Source: Topomyia yanbarensis
Taxonomy: Eukaryota > Arthropoda > Insecta > Diptera > Culicidae
Direction of reading: 5' to 3'
DNA: 64,000 bases
Assembly (NCBI RefSeq): GCF_030247195.1
Contig: NC_080672.1
Location: 395,515,037 to 395,579,036 of the forward strand
Shown here: positions 48,151-56,536 of the stretch, piece after piece
Position numbering within the stretch: position 1 is the stretch's first letter
Layout: each line of letters begins with the position of its first letter
Program-made: the position numbers and the translations under genes
The notes under the pieces: model-generated
Told to the model about the DNA's origin: nothing
Seen by the model: only the letters and a program-made list of their open reading frames with translations
Databases searched by the model: none

Positions 48151-48189
48151 CACAAAAATAATAAAAAAATGTTTGTTCCTGCTTCTGAT

Positions 48190-48602
48190 TTCTAATCGTG
48201 GAAACGGCCAAATCACCAAGGACCGGTTGATCGCAAGAGAAAACCATACAGTAAAAGAGGAGCTTGACCACGGGTATGTGAAATTTGGCGGTGTCTATTA
48301 CGATGCCGTCAAGACCACCAGAGTTTAGTGCTCGACAATATCGAATGTGCCGAACCGCGGGTGATTATGCTGGAAGGTTTTCCCTGTGGCAAGTACACAA
48401 ACCAATACTTCATGACGACACTGTTGTACAAATTTCTGGGCATGGATCGATTCTGTCTCGGTCAGACCGGTACGGCCGTCGAAAAGTTGTTCGCATTGGG
48501 AGGCGTCGGAATCTGGTGGATTGTCGATATCGTGCTGCTAATTATTAACAATCTGTTGCCCGAGGGTGGAAGCAACTGGAACACAGAGCGGAGGGAGAGG
48601 TA
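48190..48602 (+). pseudogene. TM2 domain-containing protein 2 (TM2D2-like) fragment
   Basis: The reading shows [19 protein letters not shown], then an in-frame TAG where Gln is expected, and a frameshift. It continues with [20 protein letters not shown]. After that come the TM2 region [40 protein letters not shown] and GGSNWN. A few residues of the first membrane helix are deleted between TLLY and KFLGMDRFC. The family (Drosophila CG11103 type) has a secreted N-terminal part and two membrane helices joined by a DRF motif, linked to Notch signalling. The stop, frameshift and deletion make this copy non-functional. The N terminus is missing or unrecognisable. Confidence 0.85.
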
Positions 48603-48920
48603 AGTGGCTTACAGGTTTATCTTTGACGGAATGGGTGTTGATTGGTTCAATTTCATTTTTGTTATAGTGCGACAATTGAATGAAGGGAACAGACTGATCG
48701 ACTATGGGAATGGAGGATATGCTTCCACAATACCACTCTCGCTACTTAATCTTGAGTTTGGAACAGAATGGTTTTGTCAGTGGCAGTATCGTAAAATATT
48801 CTGCGCTACAATATTTCGGAGCGGAATAATTTTTATAAAATATCCATGTAGTGGATCAGCCGGTTTTGCCAGATTACTGCGTGAGATAGCGAAGGTAAAT
48901 AAAAAAAATTGTGCTAGGTT

Positions 48921-49527
48921 CTGGACTTCGACAGGACAACGATGACGTGGTACTGTTCTGCAAAAGTGATGCATTACGAAAAATGGCTCCCAACACGTTC
49001 TGGGCAGATTGTAAATAGAAGAGGTACGTGCCGAATCGTGGTAAACTTGTTATCGGAGTCGCATCCCAAAAAGCTGGAGATATCTTCCAAGTCGGCATAA
49101 GTGCCAGTGAACCGGCCTCTTTATCAGACATGGCTTTCGAGGGTGCCACCAAGAAGAGCCGTCCGGATGGTTACGTAGGAGATGCCATATGTGCGCGACT
49201 GATAATAGCCAATCAGGATTTGGAACCGGAACTGATTTGTGTTGATTTCCACGGGAAGAAAGGCAAACTTCACGAGGAATACATTTTTGGTTGCAGCATC
49301 AATTTGGTACGGAAAATCCTTAATCCAAGTGTACATTTCTAGACCTGCTTGCGAAGGAAATAGCATTCGAAATAGCCGCTGGCGAAACAGTAAAGGAAAT
49401 TATTGCGGTGGGAATGCGATTTTACCCGTGGAAATCTAACGAAGAGTTGAAGGAGTTTTGTGATGAAATAGTGTATGAATTTTATGAGTATATTTTCTCG
49501 TTAACCGATTCTCTAGTTTGTAATTAA
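48921..49527 (+). pseudogene. Exosome subunit RRP40 (EXOSC3-like) fragment
   Basis: The translated pieces are GSGLRQDNDD, then a TAG stop (in place of Gln) just before KRYVPNRGKLVIGVASQKAG. DIFQVGISASEPASLSDMAF, EGATKKSRPDGYVGDAICAR and ANQDLEPELICVD follow. These are the S1 RNA-binding domain of the RNA exosome cap subunit. A frameshift near 49335 and a deletion of the MNGR-type segment precede a KH-like tail, with AKEIAFEIAAG, TVKEIIAVG and NEELKEFCDEIV. RRP40 is part of the nuclear and cytoplasmic 3'-5' exosome. The N-terminal domain is absent. This copy cannot encode the full protein. Confidence 0.85.
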
Positions 49528-49812
49528 TTTTTTAATGTAAAACTTTCCATAACATTTCCCCTTGTTCTGACAAAAGGTTCATTCATCAGACTCACGTTCG
49601 GTTAATAAATTATAAATTACAATTGGATTACTTTTTAATAGCACGAAAAATCAGAAAGGATACCGTTACTGACCATTTTGAGATGCGTCTAAAATCTAGT
49701 ACTAAATGTTTTTAATCGAAAGTAGAACAGTTTTATCGTCAAATTGTAACTAAATTCAGCTATTTCAAACAACTTTGTCACTGGGATCTACTAATAAGTG
49801 GTTTGAACTAAA

Positions 49813-50076
49813 GGGCTCAAACGCGCTTACGTTGTATTTGAAAGTCAGTCAAGGACTCAAGTTAAGGGCTCAAAAGCCAAAACAAAACAAACATGTGAAG
49901 TAAACGGCGCAAAGCAAAGGACTTGAAAACCAAATCAAAACAAAATTTTTGATTTGGCTTTCAAGTCCTTTGTTTTGCGCCGTTTACTTCAACAGGTGTG
50001 TTTTGTTTTGGTTTTGAAGCCGTTAATTTGAGTCCTTGAATGACTTTGAAATATAACGTAAGCACGTTTAAGCCTT
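49813..50076. repeat. Palindromic MITE, complete copy (CTCAAACGC type)
   Basis: GGGCTCAAACGCGCTTACGT at the left end is mirrored by ACGTAAGCACGTTTAAGCC at the right end. The middle (CAAAGGACTTGAAA, then TTTCAAGTCCTTTG) is also palindromic. It lies between the RRP40 and acyl-CoA synthetase pieces. Related fragments occur at 48066-48150 and 52079-52245. Confidence 0.75.
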
Positions 50077-50271
50077 TTATATAATACTGTTGTAATATAC
50101 TAATTATATAATACTGTTGTATTTTATGTAAAATAATAGACGTTGCATTTTTATGTTTATTGTCAGCATATACACAAACAATCATATGAGAGGATCACAC
50201 TCGCTAAAATAAAAACAAAATAAAGGGTTACATTAATTTCTTCTTTATGAAATTCCATATCCATATCGAAG

Positions 50272-50595
50272 TTAATGGGAGCATCGAAGTCTGATAAATG
50301 GTTCGAAATACTCCGAAAGTGCTTGCTCAGTCAATCCTTCAACCGTTACATTCTCTTTGGTTTCTGAGTCGCTATCAGTATCATTTTCCTTAATGTACCC
50401 CGGATTTGAATGATATTCTGGACGATGATCTGAATCTTTGAAGGATTCAACGATCGAAACGGTCATGCTTTGTCCCTGGTGCTCCATTGCTTTCGTATGG
50501 TCAAATGCGGTTTTACTGCCTGATTCACTGTTCTGTGGTGGTAACACGTACAAACCAGGTCCCATATCATTTTGTACTTTGCTTGTGCAGAACAC
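50272..50595 (-). pseudogene. Unrecognised acidic ORF, possible captured exon
   Basis: The minus strand has an open frame of about 107 codons, with DTDSDSETKENVTVEGLTEQ and ending EYFEPFIRLRCSH. The first codon shown is a GTG, so it has no proper start and looks more like an exon than a whole gene. Its composition is gene-like rather than AT-random. I do not recognise the protein. Confidence 0.3.
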
Positions 50596-50699
50596 TGTGC
50601 CGGCAAAATAAACCGAGCGTTTGAAGCTTTTCCCGGATATTCGACAGATTCGGGAAGAATTTCGTGATGAGTGGACCGAAGAGATGATATGGTTAAGCC

Positions 50700-51181
50700 A
50701 ACGATATTCTAGCCAAGGTAATTGATACGGAGACCGGAAAAGCCTTGGGACCGAACCAGCACGGAGAGCTTTGCTTTAAATCATGAAGGACTATATCGGG
50801 AACGATAAATCAACTCAAGAAACGATTGACAAGGACGGCTGGCTGCACACCAGCGATATTGGATCTGGAGTTCTATGTTGTAGATCGTTTGAAGGAACTG
50901 ATTAAGTACAAAGCTTTCCAGGTACCACCCGCCGAAATAGAAGCAATTTTGTTGACTAATCCGAAGGTGAAAGATGCAGCTGTGATTGGTCTGCCAAACG
51001 AAGAAGCTGGTGAGCTTCCGCTCGCTTTTGTCGTTAAACAGGATGATGTTTCAGTCAGTGAAGAAGAATTAAAAAAATACGTTGCGGATAGAACCTCACC
51101 GGCTAAGAGACTGCATGGAGGTGTTCGATTCATAGCAGAAATTCCGAAAAATTTGGGTGGTAAAATTCTAAGGAGACCTTA
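50700..51181 (+). pseudogene. Acyl-CoA synthetase / luciferase-like enzyme, C-terminal fragment
   Basis: The first frame gives AKVIDTETGKALGPNQHGEL and CFK. A short deletion follows, then [16 protein letters not shown] and [11 protein letters not shown] frameshift leads to [40 protein letters not shown], and ends with IPKNLGGKILRRP. These are core motifs of the ANL (AMP-forming adenylation) family, including the hinge [10 protein letters not shown] and the C-terminal GKILRR with the catalytic Lys. The N-terminal ATP-binding half is missing. AATAAA at 51270 may serve as its old poly(A) signal. It is broken by at least two frame changes, so it is non-functional. Confidence 0.88.
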
Positions 51182-51329
51182 GGGCGCTGCTTCAGAAACC
51201 TAAATCTAAACTGTAAATAATTGCCAATTTGTTATGGGATTCCGGAACTGGTATCTTTTTAATGATGTCAATAAATGTAGGTGTTTTAGAACGGTTAATT
51301 GTACTAGAACCTTTATTAGAACAAGTCAT

Positions 51330-52019
51330 CTATTCTGTTTTGTTCATCGCTTGTTTCATACTGTCCGGCAACTTGGCTAGTATGTCTTTGTGAGCAATGC
51401 CACTGGCAGATCCTAGTACGCCACAAGCATTCGGAAATCGTACATCCTTCCCGTAGCGATAATGCCTTCCCAGAATGTCTGTCAACGTTCCACCTTGAGC
51501 CTCGAGTACTGCCTCCGGAGCGCAGGTATCCCACTTTTTGCAACCAGCACTCGCGAAAACATGTGCATGAGCATTTCCTTCCAGGAGCTGTAACACTTTA
51601 TACCCAGCTCCACCGACTTTAAGAATACCGTCCGGCGATAAAGCATCTAAAGCAGCTTGAACTACTGCAGTGGAATGGGATCTAGTTGTGGTCACTATGA
51701 ACCGATCGGTTGGAGGGCGTTTGGGTGTAAATCTACCGGTACCAATTCCTTGTACTCCCCAAATTGTCCGACCCAGCTCACCCGTATCGGCGTTAAAATA
51801 GGGCTGATGAATTACACCTCCCACGGCTCGATCATTGACCGCTATGCCAATGAGCACCGTAACTCCTTCCAGAAAACCCTGCGTATACTCGCCCGTTCCG
51901 TCCAGTGGATCCACCCAAATAACCAGATCAGTTTCCTTCACCTGGTTCAATGCTTCCGGGCAAGAGTTACGTTCCAGAAATTCTGTGTTGACGTCTGGAA
52001 TAATCCAATCGTCCGGAAC
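51330..52019 (-). pseudogene. BPNT1-like last exon (5' truncated), frame intact
   Basis: The minus strand reads from an acceptor (ATTTTAG, just above 52019) through 229 codons to TAG. It starts VPDDWIIPDVNTEFLERNS. WVDPLDGTGEYTQGFLEGVT contains the metal-binding D-P-L-D-G-T motif, and the CKKWDTCAPEAVLEAQGG block is near the C terminus. This is 3'(2'),5'-bisphosphate nucleotidase, which hydrolyses PAP to AMP in sulfate metabolism (family knowledge). The 56-base upstream intron keeps its donor (GTAGGT at 52070-52075). The exon before it has been cut to a few bases by a palindromic MITE, and no earlier exon appears in the window. The first catalytic Glu motif is lost. No frameshift is present, so the capture may be recent. 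Confidence 0.75.
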
Positions 52020-52078
52020 CTAAAATTTTTATGAAATAAGGACATGAAACGAGTCTAAATTTAACCACAACCTACCTT

Positions 52079-52245
52079 TAAAGCAAAGGACTTGAAAGCC
52101 AAATCAAAACAATTTTTTTTATTTGGCTTTCAAGTCCTTTGCTTTGCGCCGTTTACTTCACATGTTTGCTTTGTTTTGGTTTTGAAGCCGTTAATTTGAG
52201 TCCTTGAATGACTTTGAAATATAACGTAAGCACGTTTAAGCCATT
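52079..52245. repeat. Palindromic MITE, truncated copy, abutting BPNT1
   Basis: This copy contains CAAAGGACTTGAAAGCC, the central mirror GGCTTTCAAGTCCTTTG and the right arm to ACGTAAGCACGTTTAAGCC. It lacks the outer left arm of the complete copy at 49813-50076. It begins within a few bases of the BPNT1 splice donor. Confidence 0.7.
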
Positions 52246-52803
52246 CAATATATATAACAAAGTTTTACTTGGTTTTACTGTTTTTTTGTTAGAAATGTTG
52301 CACAGATTATTTATAAAGATAATAGTGATGCAAGAAGTCCATTATTGTTTGAAGAATCAGACAATAACAATTATTTACAAAAATAGGAAAAAAAGAACTA
52401 GCACAGATTTCACCTAGGATTTCACATATTTTACATTTGATAGGATAATTCTTTTGTTGGAAATCGACATAAATAAAGTCTACACAATAATAAAATCCTC
52501 CTAATATAACTCACAAGATTATATAAGAACAAAAATTAAAGGTCCGGAATGCCAATTCAAGCACTTAATGCAGCTAAGCCGTAAACTGAAACAAAGGGCG
52601 TGAAAACCACTCGCTTAATATGGATTGTGCGCCGTTTACCGTAAATTATAATAACATAATTTTGATGAATTTTTTCGATTATAGACTCACAATAGCTTAA
52701 AGAATGAAGAATAAGGATGCTATTAATGCAATAAAACGAAAAAGATGAATTTGGCTTTAAGGCCCTAATCATATGTTAGTCGAGCAGTTTGTCTAATTCA
52801 CTC

Positions 52804-52932
52804 ACGGCCAATTTCTTCACATGAATGAAAACCGGTTTTCGTTGAAAACCGGTTTTCGACTAATTGGTCACCAGCAACCTGAAAACTGGTTTTAAGCGAA
52901 AACCAGTTTTCATCCAGTGAAGAAATTGGCCG
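52804..52932. repeat. Short MITE with GAAAACCGGTTTTC hairpins
   Basis: CGGCCAATTTCTTCAC and its exact inverse form the ends. Inside are repeated GAAAACCGGTTTTC and CGAAAACCAGTTTTCATC palindromes. Flanking TCA on both sides may be the target duplication. It lies inside the 5.8-kb element. Confidence 0.7.
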
Positions 52933-53069
52933 TCAGTGTTGAGTTTGGGATGCAAATGTCAAATTTGAGTACGTTTTACTCAAAAAGAAAATGAGAAAAA
53001 TAATCATTCAGTATTTTTAATTTTATTATAAATAATGTCAACAGTACTAAAACTATCATTTACCTGTAC

Positions 53070-53282
53070 CTCCAAGCGCTAGCGATGTCTGGAAATATAA
53101 TCCGACGACGCTTTTGGACATCTCTTTAAGGGCCAATCGGCACTTCGTAGTATTGGCAGAAACTATAAAAACAAGATAGAAAGTTAGATTTGAATAGAAC
53201 TAATACTCAGAGAAACCTACCTTTTAATTTTCTGAATGTTCCGCGTTGACTTTACAGCTAATAGGTCCGAGGCATAATCTTT
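53070..53282 (-). pseudogene. Two exon-like pieces of an unrecognised gene
   Basis: The minus strand has ATG-led IKDYASDLLAVKSTRN coding sequence ending at an AAAG/GTAGGT donor. A 60-base intron-like gap follows, ending TTTTTATAG. A second block ends at an ACAG/GTAAAT donor. The splice-site spacing is gene-like, but the two blocks do not join in an open frame, so the piece is probably broken. I do not recognise the protein. It lies inside the gene-capturing element. Confidence 0.3.
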
Positions 53283-53485
53283 TATCATGGTTTCAATCGA
53301 CGTCAAATTCTACGCACTTTTTATTGAGAATAACTATTTTTTTCACCCGAAAGTTTAAAAAATTAATGGTTACTCATCAGTCGAGTTAATTCTACTCAAA
53401 TTAAAACCCATTTTTTGACATATTGCCTATATTTTTGAAATTGAGTGCTCTGTACTCAAATTTTGAGTAATTTTGAATGAGCGTG

Positions 53486-54108
53486 TATAGAATAAAAGGT
53501 GGGCAGTTTTCAGAGATGATCCAAATTTTGGGTAATCACCATGTTCAAATTGTTACCCAATTTCACACCATAAAATGGGTAATTTTGATTTTTAGTGCAC
53601 ATCTTTCTATAATAAATTAGGCAATCCATGAAATTTCTGATTATTTCTTCTGACAATACTCCAAGGGCGCGACGCCCACCAAAATGGTTGATTCGATTAA
53701 ACATTAAACGAATCGGGTAGTTTACAGTTCGGAAAACATGTAACGAGATTTGGGCACAGACTAACAGACATAACACAAACTTTTTTCGTTTTATGCGAAA
53801 GAACTGCGAAAACGTCAAACAACTTTAAAGTGCTCCTCTCACGCACACAACTATACCAAGCAAAGAGTGCATATAGATTAAAAGGTGGGCAGTTTTCCAG
53901 AGATGATCCAAATTTTGGGTAATCGCCATGTTCAAATTGTTACCCAATTTTACACCATAAAATGGATAATTTTGATTTTTAGTGCACATCTTTCTATAAT
54001 AAATTAGGCAATCCATGAAATTTCTGATTATTTCTTCTGACAATACTCCAAGGACACGACGCCCACCAAAATGGTTGATTCGATTCAACATTAAACGATT
54101 CGGACTAA
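53486..54108. repeat. Tandem duplication of a ~390-bp unit
   Basis: The unit from AGAATAAAAGGTGGGCAGTT to the TTCGTTTTATGCG block, at 53486-53872, is followed by a second copy starting TAGATTAAAAGGTGGGCAG (53873-54108). The copies differ at few positions over about 230 bases. Open frames repeated in both (53510-53818 and 53825-54184) are by-products. The first unit contains a stub of the GGCTAGTTTACAG MITE at 53725. Confidence 0.85.
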
Positions 54109-54500
54109 AGGCTAGTTTACAGTTCTGAAAACGTGTCACGGGATTTGAGTCCCTGCGTATTTTAAATGGAGCTCGGGATTTCAAATCCTGAGACGGGAAA
54201 AAAGTCTACACAAAAATGACAGTTTTCCTGAAGTGTAAACCCAACCGCGGAAAACATCACGGGATTTTAAAACTCTCCACACAGAAATCCGGCCGGGAAC
54301 AATTCAACACAAATTGTTTACGACGGGGAAAATAGTATTTTTATAAGGTTTGCAATTCGCTGCAAGTTTGATACTGTTTGTATTGTTAAGAAGCAGCAGA
54401 GTTTTTGGTTTGACAGTTTGGACAGATTTACTTTCTAATTTTCCCTGATCAAATCCCGACGCAAATCCCGTGATCCATTTCCCGAACTGTAAACTAGCCT
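54109..54500. mobile_element. MITE with TAA duplication (AGGCTAGTTTACAG type), copy 1
   Basis: AGGCTAGTTTACAGTTC and its inverse form the ends, with TAA on each side (54106-54108 and 54501-54503). The body contains CCCGTGATTTGA-like inverted blocks and no gene. Directly after the right TAA another left terminus begins (54504), as if a second copy had inserted into the same site. Confidence 0.75.
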
Positions 54501-54609
54501 TAAAGGCTAGTTTACAGGCGGAATCGGTTGTTGTACTTGATTTGGAATCCATACTGACTCCATTTAGAAATCCGAACCGGTTCCGGAATGACCCGAATAG
54601 AAATGTACA

Positions 54610-54965
54610 GTAACAAAACCATGATTTTCACTGTGACAGTACAGTAATTTTACAATAATTTACAGTAAGTTTTAGTGTTATACTACAATACAAAAACAAT
54701 AAACTTTAACGTTTTTACAGTAAATTTCAATGTAAAATAGACTTTTGCAGTGAAATAGACTTTTACAGTGGGGGTGGTTATGTATCTTAACATTAAAAAA
54801 ATCAATTTTTCTCCATACATTTTTTTCTCGAAAACAGTAAAATTTAATGTGAATGCACTGTATCAGTTTTTTGCTGAACAGTGAAATTTATTATTACATG
54901 AAATTTTATTGTAAATCTACTGTGAGAACTTGGCATCGAACAATGTTGAAACAGTATATAATATT
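54610..54965. repeat. ACAGTAAA-rich palindromic repeat
   Basis: TTTACAGTAA/ACAGTGAAAT motifs recur about a dozen times in both orientations across this stretch. It is probably a decayed MITE whose ends I cannot fix. Confidence 0.45.
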
Positions 54966-55454
54966 TATTCTCTTATGATTGTTTGTAGGGTAAATGCTAT
55001 TGTGTAAAATTCTATCCGGGAAACTATCCAAAAGTTTTTTAATCAAAGGGAAGAGCGGCAGGGTTACCACATATACAGATTATTCTGTATTTTACAGATT
55101 TTTCAAGATAATTTACAACCAAGATTCTGTATATACAGATTACAGATTTTTCGCTAAAATACAGATTTTACAGATTTTCGGTGTAGGTTAGTAGAACCGA
55201 AGACTCCATATCAAGAAGACTGATATCTCTTTCCTTCCCCCATACAAACGAGAAGCGACAGAGGTTACAGCGCCTCTATTGGAAGAAGGGAGGAAGCTTT
55301 ATGTAAAAATGTATATGTGTGTGTGCATCACTATGGAAAGTACCACCTTTACCCGCAAGTTGCGTTGCTGTTACTGTCTCCGGATTCTGGACAGAGTTGC
55401 CAGTCTTCTTGATATGGAGTCTTCGGTAGAACCCAGGCTATCAGAATTTCATAT

Positions 55455-55713
55455 CAGAGATGCCAGATTTGCAGACAAGTCTGCAAATTCGCAGACTTTT
55501 AATTTAAGCTGCAGATTTTTCGATGACGCAGATATTTGCAGATTTTCTAGTTTGGTTGCAGATATTTGCAGATTTTTTAGTTTTGTTGCAGATATTTGCA
55601 GATTTTTGAATATAGAGGCTTTTGGTTACACTAGCTTTCCTGACATTTTTTGTTCTTCCCAGACTTTTAAAATTATTATTGCAGACATTTGAAAAAAGTA
55701 CCTGGCATCTCTG
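55455..55713. mobile_element. Nested hAT-like MITE with 8-bp duplication
   Basis: CAGAGATGCCAG and its inverse bound a 259-base body with five to six copies of GCAGATATTTGCAGATTTT-like motifs. The 8-base duplication TTTCATAT is perfect (55447-55454 and 55714-55721). Confidence 0.9.
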
Positions 55714-55769
55714 TTTCATATAATGCTTAAAAAGCATCCTATGCAGTTCAGACATTAAGTAACCGCTAA

Positions 55770-56136
55770 AGGCTAGTATACAGTTCGAAAAACGTGTAAT
55801 GGGATTTGGGTTCCTGTGTATTTTAAATGGAGCTCGGGGTTTCAAATCCCGTGACTACACAAAAATGACAGTTTTCATGAAGTGTAAACCCAACCGCAGG
55901 AAACATCAGGAGATTTTAAAACTCCACACAGAAATCCGGCCGGGAGCAATTCAACACAAATTGTTTCAGACGGGGAAAATTGTATTTTTATTAGTTTTAA
56001 AATTCTGTGCTATTTTGATACTGTTGGTGCTTTTTAGAAGCAGCAGAACTTTTGTTTTGACAGTTTGGAGAGATCTCGACGGAAAATTTTCCTTGATCAA
56101 ATCCTGTGACCGATTTCTCGAACTGTAAACTAGTCA
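55770..56136. mobile_element. AGGCTAGTTTACAG-type MITE, copy 2
   Basis: This is closely related to 54109-54500 throughout, with ends AGGCTAGTATACAGTTC and GAACTGTAAACTAG. The right terminus is slightly mutated. It is inserted inside the hAT-like element. Confidence 0.75.
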
Positions 56137-56536
56137 TGGAACAAAAACGCCAAATTTAAAAATCATTTGTTCTACAGATAAAAAATAAAATCATTGTTTA
56201 TTTGTGATCGGTTATCACAATTAATTTTTTACTGTCAAAATATTGTTTTTGGAAAACTTCTAGTTAATTTTTGAATACAGATTTTCGATTCAGAATTTTT
56301 CTCCCGCGATACAGATTTCCAGATTTTTTCACGAAAAAATACAGATTTCAATGTGGCAACCCTGAAGAGCGGACGATTTGGTTCCGTGCAGAATGCGAAT
56401 GAAAATCAAAAGCAAACTGAATAAAAACAACAGCTATAGTATTTTTCATTTTATTTTGGTTGATGTGTCACTTCGGTTGGAGAGTACAGACGACCAATCG
56501 ATATTATTTTAATAAAGTTTCGCAAATTTTTATAAG

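Larger units (their letters stand above)
47762..52783. repeat. Inner inverted repeat pair bounding the captured genes
   Basis: CTCGACTAACATATGATTAG followed by GGCC(G)TAAAGCC at 47762-47792 is mirrored at 52752-52783 with one change. Flanks GAGTT and CAGTT could be a 5-base duplication with a mismatch. This pair would define a nested element of 5.0 kb inside a smaller outer one. Confidence 0.6.
47683..53485. mobile_element. Pack-type TIR element holding fragments of several host genes
   Basis: The left end CACGCTCATTCA and the right end TGAATGAGCGTG are exact inverses. Next to each lies an ACTCAAATTTGAGT-like palindrome. TA flanks both ends (47681-47682 and 53486-53487). The undisturbed neighbour at 53866-53890 reads GAGTGCATATAGATTAAAAG, which is the empty site. 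The interior has no transposase. It carries broken TM2D2, RRP40, acyl-CoA synthetase and BPNT1 pieces on both strands, possible further exons, and several palindromic MITEs. A second inverted repeat (47762-47792 and 52752-52783) suggests that a 5.0-kb inner element carries the gene pieces. The transposase family is unknown, and mobilisation in trans is inference. Confidence 0.75.
55059..56364. mobile_element. hAT-like element with 8-bp duplication, carrying two nested elements
   Basis: CAGGGTTACCACAT at the left end and the inverse of CAGGGTTGCCACAT at the right are flanked by AAGAGCGG (55051-55058 and 56365-56372). Subterminal ACAGATTTT motifs are repeated at both ends, as is usual for hAT termini. 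It contains an inverted repeat (55193-55227 and 55399-55440), a second hAT-like element (55455-55713) and a TAA-type MITE (55770-56136). No transposase frame remains. It ends 164 bases before the YIPF1/2-like start codon. Confidence 0.88.

Noticed and set aside
48604..48945. 113-codon plus-strand frame between the TM2D2 and RRP40 fragments
   Set aside because: The part before about 48665 looks like an intron (donor at 48600, acceptor near 48666) and the rest matches no protein I recognise. It is left as unexplained sequence of the capturing element.
48092..49520. TM2D2 and RRP40 as live genes
   Set aside because: Both have stops at conserved Gln positions plus frameshifts and internal deletions, and each lacks its N-terminal part.
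53510..54184. Two similar minus-strand frames (102 and 119 codons)
   Set aside because: They are the same frame read through both copies of a tandem non-coding repeat. No domain is present.
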